64,000 nt of DNA from Cheilinus undulatus. Its lineage: Eukaryota > Chordata > Actinopteri > Labriformes > Labridae. Numbering within the stretch: the first letter of the stretch is position 1; each line of letters opens with the position of its first letter. The stretch covers positions 20,108,855 through 20,172,854 of the forward strand of contig NC_054867.1 of the NCBI RefSeq assembly GCF_018320785.1, read 5' to 3'. The notes below the pieces were generated by a model, which searched no databases, was not told the origin of the DNA, and was given only the letters and a program-made list of their open reading frames with translations. Of the stretch, positions 36,558 to 48,824 are shown in pieces. The position numbers and the translations under genes were made by a program.

Positions 36558-37745
36558 TACAGTGCCTATAAAAAGTATTTCCCCTATTTATTACACAAAA
36601 ATATGAAAGGTGAAATGAGTGACTGCATAAATATTCACCGCCTTTAAAGTCAATGACCTTCTCACAATTAGTGAAACAGGGATCACCAGAGCACAGTGTG
36701 TCTCAAGTGGTTGTAGCATGAAGACACCTGTGTCTGGAAGGTCCAGTTAATCAGTATTCCTTGCTACTGTTGCACCATGAGACAAAGGAACACTCCAAGC
36801 AACTCAGAGAAAAAGCTATTGAAAAAGTATAAGTCAGGGCACGGATACAAAATATTCAAGACTGAACATCTCCCAGAGCTCAGTTAAATTCATCATCAAG
36901 AAATGGGAGGAATACTGCACGTGAAAATCTGCCTAATCAGACCGTCCTCACCAAGAAGGAGACTAGAGAGAGAGGCCACCAAGACTACCCTGAAGGAAAT
37001 ACAAGCTTCAGCAGCTGAGATGGAGAGACCAGTCAAAGCTTTACGGGAGAGTTGCAAAGAGAAAGCCGCTATTAAAGAAAACTCAGATTAAATCTCGACT
37101 AGAGTTCATCAAAAGGCATGTGGGAGACTCCATGGTCAAGTGGGAGAAAGTTCTTTGGTCTGCTGAGACCAAAATGGTGCTTTATGGCCATCAGACGAGA
37201 CGCTGTGTTTAGAGAATACCAAACACTGCACATCACCACAAACACACCATCCTCACTGTGAAGCACTGTGGTGGCAGCATCATACTGTGGGGATGCTTCT
37301 CAGTAGCAGGCCCTGGAAGGCTTGTAAAGGTAGAGGATAAAATGAATGCAGCAGAATATAGACTCGACTTGAAAAGGACTGTTTTATGCCTGATCCCTGA
37401 GCAACCTGACTTAGCTTTAGTATTTCTACAAAGAAAAATGGCATAAAATTGCAGTTCGCAGATGTGAAAGCCTGATTGAGACCTATCTACACAGACTCAG
37501 AGCTGTGATTGCAACCAAAGGTGTATCCACTTAGTGAATAGGGGGCTGAGAGTTAAGGCAGTCACTTATTTTAAATGATATTTTTTTTTCAATTGACATT
37601 AGTTTGCAGAAGTCTGTTTTCACTTTGACATGAAAGACTTTTCACTGTAATTTTTTGGTCAAAAAGCCAATTTGTACTGAACATAATTGGTTCATAAAAT
37701 TAAGAAAAGGGTAAGGGTCTTTTGCCATCTTGTAGAATTTATACA
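36558..37745 (+). mobile_element. Degenerate Tc1/mariner element with transposase relic
   Basis: It begins TACAGTGCCTATAAAAAGTA. Plus-strand frames give, in order, a piece with KEIQASAAEMERPVKALRES (36,990-37,075, the second helix-turn-helix region) and GGSIILWGCFSVAGPGRLVK (37,268-37,327, the conserved central block). Stops and frameshifts separate them. The right terminus near 37,690-37,745 is diverged. It shares sequence with the copies at 7.8 kb and 24.5 kb. Confidence 0.85.
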
Positions 37746-40285
37746 TAAAACAGTAGCATCTGTATAGGACTGAATTTTTTTATTGGAAGTTTTCTGGTTT
37801 TTTGGTTTGTAGTACAAGTAATTTGTTCACAAGCATTTCAGTGGGAATAAAAACACGTTTGTGCAGAGCAAAGAGTTTAATGCATCTCATCATTCAGCAA
37901 TCTCTGAATCCACTGCATATGTCCTACAATTATTGTATTGAAAAAGATCTAATTTTTGTAATGATATTTGCATACTACTGCAGAGAGAACTAATACTCTT
38001 AGACCTTGCTTTTCAACTTGATGTGTATTCCCTCTTCTTAAATTACTCTCACATTAACTGTCATAAAAAGAAGTATTGTACTGTTTTGTAACATTTTTTT
38101 CACGACACAAAACCAAGCTTCGGCTGAACAAAGATGAAAATCAGTCACTGAGTACAACACTCACGAAATTCAAACGTCAAATGAGAGCCGGACTTTAAAG
38201 CATTGAAAGAGCTATGGGAACAGCACTCAGAGGACCTGAGAGGTTTAACATACAGACAAGACAAAGGTTTCTGTAACATACAGAGGTACTAAAAGAAGTA
38301 GTCGCACAAGGACATGAGGTCACAGCAGCAAAGCAGCATCATGGTTTTGTAAGGGGCCTGACATCATTCTGGGGAACTGGTTGGCCACTTTGCTCCAGGG
38401 TGTGGTGATACCAAGTAAGTAAATAAAAATTAACTCAAAACTTGGTTTGATCACTGCATTATGAAGCAGTGTGCTATAATGAAGGCTAAAAGCTGGAGCC
38501 TTTTGATGATTTTAGATTCTCCTTCATTGCTGTCCTGCTGCTTGGTGCTTTCTGCTGTGAAGACAGATGGGTTCTCTTCACACTCACACTGTGGTGTCTG
38601 CTGCAAAGTGAGAACATGATCAAGCTCACCAGGGTTTGAATAATTTCTTCATGTGATGTGAAACATCACCAGCTTCCCTAGTTACATCTAAGTACAGCAG
38701 GTTTCATAAATTCATGTAAAACACATTTCAGTGTTACAGGCATTTAGTGTCCACCCATAACTGTCAGTGGTTGAAGACCTGATGTGAAGGGTAATGAAGG
38801 AGAATGAACGCCATGATAACAGATTTATCCTTATCCTATGTGTCGCTAAGCAACTAATCCAGCAGGCATGCAGTAACAGGACATGTATTTTGTGACGATG
38901 ACAGCCAGTTATTGGCGGACTATCTTGTGGTGAACACTGCATGCCCAGAGCGCTGCTGAAACATTCAGCACACTGTTTAATGGATGTGGTAAGTGTGAAG
39001 CTCACACATGACAAATATGTCACAAACACATTCAGTCTGCACAGAAGCTAAATCCATGCTTTAAGCAATGCTTAAACCCATTAGCAACTACTAAAAGTGA
39101 ACTAACATTACTCCATTATTAGTTACTCCAAATTTTAGTTCTAGATGTTGATGATTTTGTGACTAGATGTGTTTTTTTGCAGGAGTTGGCTTAAAAAAAC
39201 CCAACATCAGATTCAGAATCAGAACATTGTGCTTTTTTATTTTTCCTGTTTCCCTCCTTGATTTATTGGACAGCATTTTAATTTTACATCTCGTGGATTT
39301 TGTGACCAAAGCCACAGTGGAAAATGCATGCATTACCATCGATTCTTTTGCACAACTCCACACCCTCAGTGCAACACCAGATGTAAATGTTGTGCAAACA
39401 AAAAATAAGGATAAGGAATTAGATCTATAAAGAAAACTAACAAATTCTGGGCTTAAAATGAAACAGACTCACTTCGCTTCATTAAGAAACATTTTAATTC
39501 AGTCACAAAGACACTGAATAGAATTTGCTGCTCATATTTTTACACTAAATTGAAATTCAAAGTTTTAAACTTCTACATTTTAAAGTGCTGTGCAGTATTT
39601 ACAAAGTAAAAAGTATTTAACACTTTATTTGGCTGTGATGCATTATAGGATGTTACCACAGGGAACCTGTAAATCCACACGGAATAATTTAAATAATTAC
39701 CATAAGGGTATGAGCACATAGAGCCCCCTAACAAAACTACCAAATGTTTGATGTTTAGGTTTTTTAGGCCACACTTTATAATTTTCCAGCAATATATCAA
39801 TGTTTTCACAAGTCATGACAGGCTGCTTTATGATTGTACAACCAGTAGATGTCACTGTGTTGGATTATTTGCTCTTGGAAATTTCATCTGCTGATCCCTA
39901 GAAATCATTGATAAGTGATGTTGAGATTTCTCTGTTTAACGTGGTGACATCATCAACAAAAAATTAGATATTTGCCTTCACATTTCAAGAACAGCAACAA
40001 TGGTTTTATCTGTTATGATTAAGTGTGAGTTTCGTGATTTCTTTAACATTTCTTTGAGGGACTTCCCATCTTTGTTTATTTTAGCAGTACTCTGTGGACA
40101 GGCCTGCTCTCAGAATTGGCTGAGCCCCTGAAAAACTCCACTAATGAGCCCTCCCCAGTTGTGATTTATTGACATTGTCAATGCACATCTGTTGAACCAG
40201 TAGCACTGGTGTTAGCATTCAGGCAAACTTTTACCTTATTTTAGACCTGAAAAGTGTCTAAAATTATCTGATGTTAAAATTATTT
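37746..40285. other. Non-coding stretch, no gene seen
   Basis: Only short frames with no recognised domain. No clear transposon termini were identified. Confidence 0.4.
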
Positions 40286-40289
40286 GATT

Positions 40290-40640
40290 AAGCCAGTTTT
40301 GACATCTTTTCAACAATTTTCCCCACCCATTTCTGCCACTTCTTACCCATTTTCACAATTTCTAAAGCCCCTTTTGAAAAGTTTCCTGCCTTATTTTTGC
40401 CACTTTTAACCAATATTGCCCGCTTCTAATCAATATTTGCCATTTTCAACCAATTATCACCACTTTTAACCAATACTTCATACTTTTTCTGCAAATTTTT
40501 GCCTCTCTTAAACAATATGGCCACTTTCAACCAATATTTTCCTCTTTAACTGCCCTTTTAACCATTTTTTTTGCCACTTTTCTCCTATGTTTGCATCTTT
40601 TTGTAACTATTTAACTACTTTTCCCCTAGTTCTCAGTTTC
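40290..40640. repeat. Degenerate minisatellite, unit about 20-21 bp
   Basis: Diverged tandem copies of a unit close to TTTTGCCACTTTTAACCAAT run for about 350 bp (clear copies near 40,395, 40,455, 40,508 and 40,570). The plus strand is pyrimidine-rich. It differs in sequence from the 16.3-17.2 kb array but has a similar period and decay. Confidence 0.78.
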
Positions 40641-41440
40641 TTCTACTTTATTTTCTGGCATCCTTATGTTTGTGCACATTATGGCATAGCTATGGAGTCT
40701 GATAATACTTTCCAAATGGTTTAGTTTAATTTGCCCATCCATATTATTAACAATACAGCATTAAAATTATAATATTTTTGTTTTTTGGATTAGAGTGGTT
40801 ATTCTTCAGGTTGAAAAAATAAAATGTGGATATAACAGCTTAACTTTACAATGGACCTTGATTTTTCTGCCCTCCATGTGCCCCCCATTTGACTGGGCCT
40901 CAGAAAGCTCTCCTCCTTTACCCTCCTTACGGGTGGCCTTGCCTGTAGACAAAACCAGTACACCTTATGTTTGCAGATTTTGTTTAAGTAGTGCCTCATT
41001 ATTTAATAAGTCTAAATCTGTATACTTTAAAAATATAAAATATCAATCTTTACGGTTGAAAATGTCAACTAAAGCTGTTTCACCACATGCTGGCAGCCCT
41101 TTCCTTGAACACCTGACAGCAGCAGAGACAGACATCAAAAATAAATGAAGAAATGATCTTTCTCATTGCTGATGGTCTTCCTCAGCCTTTAGGTCACAAA
41201 GTGTCCTTAGTTTTTCTTTGACTTTGTTTGCTAGGTAGCTAAAACTCATCAAAGGAACTTTAAGCCTATGAAGAACATGGAAGCACTTTAATTTCATGTT
41301 TTCTCCATCGAAGGAGCAATAATTTTTGTATTCTTCTCTGTTTAACAATCATGAGAAAAAACATAACAGTCAAAATAAGCACCTGGGTCCACACTCTGAA
41401 CTGCATTTCTGAGTAGAGGGAGTGAAAACGATGGGACGTC

Positions 41441-42183
41441 TTACTGCTCCATATCATTATCATTTTGCAGAGTTTTCATTGCCAGACCCCACAAAGTCAC
41501 ACTGGAGATAAACTGTCCTTCACTGGACCTGTAGGACCCACTACTGGGTCTACTAGAAGGAGTCAGAGAACTGCAGTGATTGTCTGAAGGGGGCAGGTAC
41601 GGCCTTCCCACTACACCTCTGCCCATCTCCACTGACATGTTCCCGTTCTCCACGTATGGACCGTACACCACCTCCTGAGGCAGGTGGGGCTTTGCCAGCT
41701 TCATGTGGTCTGTAGCAGTCAGAGGTGCACTCTTGTCCTGGTGGCTGGAGGAGAGGAGGTGGTGGGGCACCAGAGAACGAAGCTCTGGAAGTGGGGTGGG
41801 GGTAGAGGCTGGGCTGAGGTGCATGCTGGGTGATGGAGTGTCTATATGTGACGCTTGTTGAGATGGTGAAGGAGCAGACTGTGGGGGTTTCTCTAACCCT
41901 GCATGGGGCATCATGCTGGGAAAATGCTCCTCACTGGTAGCTGCAGGTCTACTGTGGCTGACAGAACCTGCGACTGAGGCCGCTCCATCTGAACCCCTAG
42001 GTGGGTCTGTGTTTTCTGTTGCTGGGCTTTCAGCTGGAGCTCCTTTACAGTGTGAAGTGCTGTGTCTCCTCAGCATGGCCGAGCGGGTGAAGCTCTTTCC
42101 ACAGGCGTTACACGCATACGGCTTCTCACCAGTGTGTGAGCGAATGTGACGCTGCAGATCCCCTGAGCCAATAAAACACTTCC
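41441..42183 (-). CDS. zbtb49: ZBTB49, coding exon 7 (last)
   Basis: The terminal coding exon (743 bp) has its acceptor at 42,184-42,185 and a TAA stop at 41,441. It completes zinc finger 6 ([11 protein letters not shown]) and encodes finger 7 ([19 protein letters not shown]), followed by a long Ser/Pro-rich tail. It ends in [20 protein letters not shown], which strongly resembles the C-terminus of mammalian ZBTB49 as I remember it. That tail is the best evidence for this specific paralogue among BTB zinc fingers. ZBTB49 is a nuclear transcription factor. The whole coding sequence adds up to 2,376 bp (791 residues), close to the human length of about 765. Confidence 0.93.
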
Positions 42184-44549
42184 CTGTGTAGATTCAAAAC
42201 ACAGATTAAATGTAAAAACAGTGTTCTCACAGTAGCTACAGTACAAACAAGATTATAAATGCTGAGTGTTGTTCTATGTTTAAACTTTAAGCACAAAAAT
42301 CAAGTCCACAAGAAAAAGTTTTAATGTCTCAAAAATTGATTTAATTTTTATTTGTATTTTTAAATGAATTATGCCAAATAACCAGGTGGCTAACTACATT
42401 GGCTCAATTTGCTATATGCAAGCAGGTATGTTTTGTACTATAATAACTTACAACCTTAACAGAGCATCAAATACCCAAGCAGCATTATCCAGTGTTGAAA
42501 AATTAAACCAATTCAGAAGTAAAAAAAAAAAACAACTAGTTGCTCAAGTCTCCACTTGAGACTGCTTCCAAAAGCCCCGGAAGTCTTGTAAACGCCTGTG
42601 AACATAGTCCCATTTAAACATCAGAAGCAAACACGTTTACAGCATGGTACTATATTTAAATACATTTTTGCTCTCTATAACTAGTTTCTTCATTCATAAT
42701 GAGGCTAGAGTGGATGATTTATTTTACTCATCTGTTTTAATCATATTAAGGAACATAAGTATGTAAAGTTTGCATTACTAGGGGTGGTTGAGTTGCAGGA
42801 GACTTATGGACCACCTCAACCCCACCACTCTTCCTGCTTCTAGACTGAAAGTTAGGGGATGCTCAGACAATTCCCTACCAGTGATTAATGATCTGTTTTG
42901 GGCATTCAGACTATACGTGTAATTTATCACGTAGGTTTACACGATACATTTAAAGGAACGCTGCATGTTACTACTTTTTGACATTATCAAATCAACATTA
43001 GTGTTTTCAAGCATATGTTGTGTAAAGAAACCCACTAGATTGCTACATTTTGAAGATAATGTAAAAGATAGAGTCATCTGTAAGCTGATTTCATCTGGAT
43101 GCATTATTCTTTGTCTCACATCTTTTCTAATATACTCACCTTGATCTACATGCAGTTACTTGTTTCTTAATGTCCTCCGTGCTAAAACTGCAATTGGTTT
43201 TAAAATTGAATTTGTTTTAAGGATGAAACTTGAGATAGGCAGAGCAATGCATTCATATGACATCACTACCCAGAAAGCATTTCAGAAAAATGACAGCCTA
43301 CACAGTTGCTTACATAATTTTTTCCATAATTTTTTAGAATTGACTTGAAAATTTAGAAACCAAAAGTTTCTTTATATGATATACATAGTTTGGCAAAGCA
43401 TGACATCACGACAGAACAGCCTGCCATTGAAAGTCGAAGCCCTTGTAAAAAAAACAATATGGTGGAAAGCAGCTGCTAGTGGCAGAAATGATTAAAAACA
43501 TTATAAAAAATCAATAAAAAGACGTCCAATATTGGAGTTACTGGTGTGGATTTAATCTTTCAAGAAACTTGAAAGTAACCCAAGTTTCAGGCTACCAAGA
43601 AAAGCCTCTGTAAGGGCTGCAAAGGCATGGATAGCATCATTAGAATGATACAGTGGAAAACAAGGATTTATGGTTTAAAACTTAAATAACCTTTTGTAAC
43701 CTGTGTCTCTTCTGGTTGTTCTGTTGTTTCTAAAAACCAATCTGGATAAAGGCCTCCCAGACCCCCTCTGTTTGCAGTCTGAGCTATTGGATATTATACA
43801 ATCTTCAGAAAGCATTGATATGCATCCACATCTAGCCATAAGGATTACCTCTTCGTATCTGAATGCCCACTGATGCATAGAATAAACAGGGCATTAGGTT
43901 GATATAGCACCAATATAGTGATCTTCAAAGGCTTCTGAACACCTCTCCTGAAACCAATGGTTGACTTCTTGGAGACTACGTCCATATTTAATACAGTCTA
44001 TAAAAATACTTCACATGGACTAAGCTGCTGAGAGAGCACATGCAGTGCAGTGACAGACAATCATGAATCAAAATTAGAGTTTCAATGTTATGACCAGCTG
44101 GTGTACCCAAGTACTCTCTATATGAAACACCTTCTCTTGAAGGGCAGCTGCAGAATCTAAAAAGATAGTGTACACAATTTGAAAACAGGGTCTAATTAAG
44201 CTTCACAGTGTGTGCACATTATGCTTCAAGCCTTTGTTTGCCTTCAGTTTTGCTAATTTAAGCATGCAAACAGTGCCTTTTCATAAAAGATTCCTTCATT
44301 TAAAAGTCAAACTGATTTTTGGCCCTACAGCAGAAAATGACCAAGATATTCCATATTTAAATAAGAACACCGTAATGGACACTGACATCAAAGTCAGCAG
44401 TTAGCACATGGTTCTTATGCTTGGCAAACCCAACAAAAAAAGTTGTTTGCTAATCATGTCAGCTCTAGAACAGTGTTTTGCTACAGCTACGGCATCTACA
44501 GTGAAATCATTGTTAATCATTTGAACACGTAGTAGACACTATCTCTTAC

Positions 44550-44711
44550 CACAGGTAGCACAGCTGTGTGGTTTTTCCCCTGCATGGCGAGCCTTGTGCT
44601 TCAGAAGTTTTCTGTGTGTGTTGAAGGATTTTCCACACTGGTCACATGTGAATGTCTTGTCTGTGGCATGAGTCCTCTTGTGCTCTTTGAGGTTACTCAA
44701 GTTGTTAAATC
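44550..44711 (-). CDS. zbtb49: ZBTB49, coding exon 6
   Basis: A 162-bp exon between acceptor TCCCAG and donor GTAAGA. It completes finger 4 (FNNLSNLKEHKRTH), contains finger 5 (FTCDQCGKSFNTHRKLLKH), and starts finger 6 (HSCATCG). The phase joins exon 5 and exon 7 without a shift. The following intron is about 2.4 kb. Confidence 0.93.
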
Positions 44712-44914
44712 CTGGGAGACAAAGAGTACCACAAAAAATATATTTAAGTAACAATATGTGTCTGATTTTCCCTCTGGTTCTGTAAACTAAGCTCAAGGCC
44801 CTATCATACATTAGTTAAGATTTATTTTAAGACAGAGACCAGCATATAAGACGCATATATGGCTGGATTACAGTAGTACTTTATACAATTTCTACTGGGA
44901 CAGAAAACGTTTAC

Positions 44915-44997
44915 CTCGACCACAAATATCACATAGATGCGGCTTTTCTCCTGTGTGGACCACTTTGTGACGCTGGACATCACCTGATGCTGTAAAA
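44915..44997 (-). CDS. zbtb49: ZBTB49, coding exon 5
   Basis: An 83-bp exon with acceptor TTTTAG and donor GTAAAC (weaker than consensus). It finishes finger 3 ([14 protein letters not shown]) and begins finger 4 (HLCDICGRG), linked by the usual TGEKP-type linker. Confidence 0.9.
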
Positions 44998-45189
44998 CTA
45001 AAAAACATGGAAATGACTGAATTTATAGGCCTTCGAGGACTATCACAGCTGTGTAATGCAGGGAAAATATTGCATAACTAGACTTTAAGTGCAGTTATGA
45101 AGCTCTTAAGGGTCATTAAAGGATACTTCATAAAATACATGTAGAGAAAATTAAAATATAAAGCAATATTATTGATAGAATGGGCTTAC

Positions 45190-45263
45190 CTTTTACCACA
45201 TAACTCACAGATGTATGGTTTCTCCCCAGAGTGTCGCCGCAAATGTGTCTGCAAGTTTCCAGC
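45190..45263 (-). CDS. zbtb49: ZBTB49, coding exon 4
   Basis: A 74-bp exon with acceptor TTTTAG and donor GTAAGC. It encodes the second half of finger 2 (AGNLQTHLRRH), the SGEKP linker and the first half of finger 3 (YICELCGK). A split inside fingers is repeated across this gene. Confidence 0.92.
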
Positions 45264-45356
45264 CTAAAAAGCATAACACAGTGACTCAGAACTATTTTTA
45301 TCTGAATTGTACATTTAACAATATCTTCTAAATCAGAATAAAATACCAGATGGTAC

Positions 45357-45403
45357 CTGCGAGAAGTTTCTCCCACACACATTACACTGAAAGGGCTTCT
45401 CAC
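45357..45403 (-). CDS. zbtb49: ZBTB49, coding exon 3 (47-bp micro-exon)
   Basis: A 47-bp exon encoding GEKPFQCNVCGRNFSQ, the first half of finger 2, with acceptor TTGCAG and donor GTACCA. It is too short to stand out as an open frame but is required to join fingers 1 and 2 in phase. Confidence 0.92.
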
Positions 45404-45492
45404 CTGCAACAAAAAAAGGTTTGCTTTTCAAAGATTGTGCTTAAATTACTACAGTTATATGAAAATTTCACAATTTTAAAAACTCTGAATAC

Positions 45493-46607
45493 CTGTATGC
45501 GAGCGTTTGTGAAGCTCCAGGTTGCTTGGGTGTTTGAAGATCTTCCCACACACCTCACAACAATATTGCTTGTGTCCTGTCTGCTGTGGCGCCTCTGGCA
45601 CAGTCTCCATGTTTTGCTGCTCTTGGTTTACAGGCGGAGGGCTGGGAAGTTGTGCATCCGTTGCTGTCTCAGGAACCTCCTCCTGGGCTTCATTATGGTC
45701 CTCAGCAGGAGCTTGTGAAACTTCTGTTTGGACCACAGACTCCACTTGATGACTCTCTTTGGGGCAGCTGAGGACAGGGTCACTGACTGATTCTGCAAAC
45801 ATCTCCTCCAAAGCCTTCTGAGAGCGGAGGTAGTTGTATTTCTTCAGGTACACGGCCTTTTTAGGGCGCACCGGCTTGTTGAGAAGGGAGTCTGCAGAGT
45901 TGGAGCTGGGGGTGTTTAAATTATCTGATGGTGTTAAAGTGGAGACTGGGTTCTTTTCTATTGCCACAGATGTACAGGGAGGGTTGGGCTGAGTGGGGTT
46001 TCCTGAGCATATGGGAGTGTGGCTGACCCCAGGCTGACACTGCTGATCTTCACCCAGCACCAAAGGGCCTGGGCCTTGATTTGAGGCAGCCATATTAGTT
46101 TGAATCGCACTTTGTTTGAAGTACTGCTTACTGTAGAAGTTACGGAGCTTGTAACCATGGACTAGCTGTTTCTCTACAGGTGCCTGACTGCTGCTAGCTG
46201 TGTCACAGTTCTGGCTGCTATGAAGCACAGAAACAGGCATCCTTTTGGTATGGTCCAGGTCACTGCTGAAGCCAGGCCTCTGGGTTTCTGAGGGGCAGTG
46301 GAGATCAACATCATGAGGAAGACTGCTCCCTAAAAGGCAGTCATGCTCAGAGCCCAGCATGCCTGGTAGAGAAAATGATGAGATTTCCACTGGTGGAGGG
46401 CATGGCTTCAGGAAGGCATTGCACATGCTCTGTACATTTGGAACCTGCAAACACTGTGCAATGTCCAGAAGTGCTTGAACATTATCTTGGTTGATGTCAA
46501 GATGGGAGGTGTACATGTAGTCCAGTATTTGCCCAATGCCACCTACATCCTGGATAACCAAGTTGAACACTTCATTCTTCTGGCTGGGGGAATTTTGGAA
46601 TAAAGAC
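45493..46607 (-). CDS. zbtb49: ZBTB49, coding exon 2 (large)
   Basis: A 1,115-bp exon with acceptor TTCTAG and donor GTATTC. It finishes the BTB/POZ domain (SLFQNSPSQKNEVF, then IGQILDYMYTSHLDINQDNV). The domain is followed by a long acidic, Ser/Pro-rich linker with a basic KPVRPKKAVYLKKYNYLRSQ-like patch, which resembles a similar patch in mammalian ZBTB49. It ends with zinc finger 1 (YCCEVCGKIFKHPSNLELHKRSH). The BTB domain mediates dimerisation and co-regulator contacts. No interruption is seen. Confidence 0.95.
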
Positions 46608-46681
46608 CTAGAAAGATCATAGTGGAACTGTTCACACTGGGACATTCCAAACATGAGTTTTAATAATAAAAGACGGCACTC

Positions 46682-46835
46682 TCAATCAGTGGCTGAAAAA
46701 GTAGAAGACTATTGTACTCAAGTAAAATTACAGTTACTTTGGTTAAAATGTACTTAAGTAGAAGCAAAACTACTGGTCTAAAGATTAGAAGTAAAGTATT
46801 TCATTTAAGGTTTACACAGAGTACTGAGTAGCTAC
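46682..46835. mobile_element. hAT-like MITE fragment in zbtb49 intron 1
   Basis: The sequence contains GTACTCAAGTAAAATTACAG and GTACTTAAGTAGAAG, blocks common in fish hAT-derived MITEs. No intact opposite terminus or target duplication was found. Confidence 0.45.
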
Positions 46836-46873
46836 TGAGGACATGTGCAAAAAATATATATTTCTCTAATGGT

Positions 46874-47707
46874 AGGGATGCACGTTATTAGATTTTTTGT
46901 AGGTATCTGATACTGTTACTAAATTATTTAAAGGTCACATATTTCACTCCTTTAAAACAAGTTTATATTAGTCTCAGAGGTCCCTAAAACATGCCTGTGA
47001 AGTTTGTTAATGAAAAACACTCCAGTATTGGATTTTTGCATGTCTAGAAACCCCTCTGTTTCAGCCCTGCTCAGAACGAGCTGTTTCTATGTCTGTGGCT
47101 TTAAATGTAAATGAGCTGTCTGACTCCACTCCTGACTCCGCCCCTCTCATGAAATGGATGTGGCTTAATGGATGTGGCTCTCCTGATCAGGACTTTCTTC
47201 CATGCTGGGAGGGTCAACTGAACCTAGGGGTGGTGCTAACTCCCAACATGACATCATCAGGGGAAAATCTGTACATGGCTTGTTTCAGCACACATTTTCT
47301 GACAGGTGGAGTGGGGTGGGTAGATTTTTCTGATTATCGGGGGGGATTGTGGACAGGGCAGGGGCACATATTTTTGCTAGAAAAGCCTGAAAAAGTGTAT
47401 TTTGCATAATATGTGACCTTTAAGTCAATAACGATATTAATACAGAAATTCATGAAATAACCATGAACAGATTTGAGTCTTTAAAACACATTTTAAAGCG
47501 CAAGGAATGGCGATGAATAAAGAAAAAGACTTCAGCTCATGTAGGCCTGTTGGTCCAACAAAAACTCCACTAGCTTTTTTTTCTTATGGCCAATATTTAC
47601 AGCTGATATAGACAGACTTTTATAGACAAAATACTGGTTGCAAATATCGGCAGAAATTTTCACATCTACAGATACCGATATCATACTGATAATATCATGC
47701 ATCCCCA
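46874..47707. mobile_element. Outer element with GGGATGCA termini in zbtb49 intron 1
   Basis: The left end TAGGGATGCACG and the right end TGCATCCCCA are inverted, and AT-rich subterminal sequence with TATCTGATACTG and CAGATACCGATATC occurs inside them. This resembles a widespread fish non-autonomous DNA element. It is interrupted by the TTAA-flanked element at 46,932-47,419. Target duplication not resolved. Confidence 0.55.
46932..47419. mobile_element. Inner TTAA-flanked MITE (piggyBac-like)
   Basis: The termini AGGTCACATATT and AATATGTGACCT are perfect inverted repeats. Each is directly flanked outside by TTAA (46,928-46,931 and 47,420-47,423). A TTAA target duplication is the hallmark of piggyBac-type transposition. 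The 488-bp interior has no transposase. It lies within the 46.87-47.71 kb element, so it inserted later. Confidence 0.72.
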
Positions 47708-47959
47708 CCAAATGTAAATAACATCTTGAGAATTTGGATCTCAAACCAGGTTCTGGTTAAGTCATCACTTTATAATAAAGTGAAATGAAATGGCTGTTGT
47801 GGGATGTGATGTGGAATCATTCCATCTTTACGTGCAACTGAACATTATGTACTGTCAAAGCCAAACAACTAGCCAAACACTAGCAAAAAGTATGCTGAGA
47901 GATGAAATGTGGTAGTAAACTAAACTAACAACAAATTGCAGTTGATAAATATATAAATT

Positions 47960-48522
47960 AGGGCTTTCAAATAATTAAACAGTCTTACAGCTTAATCAAG
48001 ATTAATCTCAGAATTTCTTTAGTCAATCGTGTTTAATCTCCCCATTTTGAAATTCCAGTATTTTGCATTTAAAATCGTCTTTTTTCATTTTGCTTTTTTA
48101 CCATGTCAAACTGAAGTCAATTAACTTCTTGTTTGGACAAAGACCTAACTTTATTTTGAAAGAAAACAAGAAACCTTGGCTAAATTGAAGATTACGACAT
48201 GAACTTAACAAAAAAGGACTTTTTATTGATAAAAAAGGAAGTAAGGTAACAGCAAAACAGTTTATGTTTGAAAACACTAGATAGAGGTGAAGTTTGACAC
48301 TACTCTGAGCTGTCTGAGTTGTTTTAACAGGTGAGTAAGACATTAAGCAGCATTGGTTTACATATTTTACATAACTTTGTGTGCAGGGAAGCATTGCAGT
48401 GGCTTAACCAGTGTGCTGAAAAGGGACAGTAAAGCATGTGATTAACAGTGATTAAATAGATTAATGCACTAATTATGGACCTTAATTAATTACGATTATT
48501 GCAACAAGGCTGACAGCCCTAA
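47960..48522. mobile_element. MITE-like element in zbtb49 intron 1
   Basis: The left end GGGCTTTCAAATAATTAAAC and the right end GGCTGACAGCCCTA are imperfect inverted termini. Subterminal GATTAA/TTAATC repeats occur on both sides (47,990-48,050 and 48,440-48,500). This pattern fits a common fish hAT-like family. The interior carries no domain. Confidence 0.6.
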
Positions 48523-48672
48523 TACATATATTTCACAAAAACTGCTGTACTGTAATACTATCATGATCATAGGCCACATCACATATTGGACCACATCAGG
48601 AGTTATCCTCTGATTCCCATTCCTTTACTTAGTTAGAGATATTCATATGCTGTTGTAAAGAAATAAATGCAC

Positions 48673-48824
48673 CTGAAATAAGAGCTGAAAGCAGCCAAGA
48701 CGTTTTTGTGGGCTTTGAAGCAGACACCTTTGACCACCAGCATGCAGTCACACAGCAGCCCCTGGATCCTCTGCTCCTGGAGCTGCTGCAGGAGGTAGGA
48801 GCTGTGGCTGGACAGAGGGTCCAT
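48673..48824 (-). CDS. zbtb49: ZBTB49, coding exon 1
   Basis: The exon starts at ATG 48,824 ([14 protein letters not shown]); an in-frame GTG six bases upstream is not a likely start. It encodes the first half of the BTB domain, including [20 protein letters not shown] and [10 protein letters not shown], and ends AG|GTGCAT. The motif [20 protein letters not shown] is nearly identical to the mammalian ZBTB49 start as I recall it. The next intron (2,065 bp) carries at least three repeat insertions. The 5'UTR probably extends to about 49.2-49.3 kb. Confidence 0.94.

Noticed and set aside
45350-45749. Plus-strand open frames over zbtb49
   Set aside because: They are antisense shadows of the conserved minus-strand exons 2 and 3, which have full phase and splice support.
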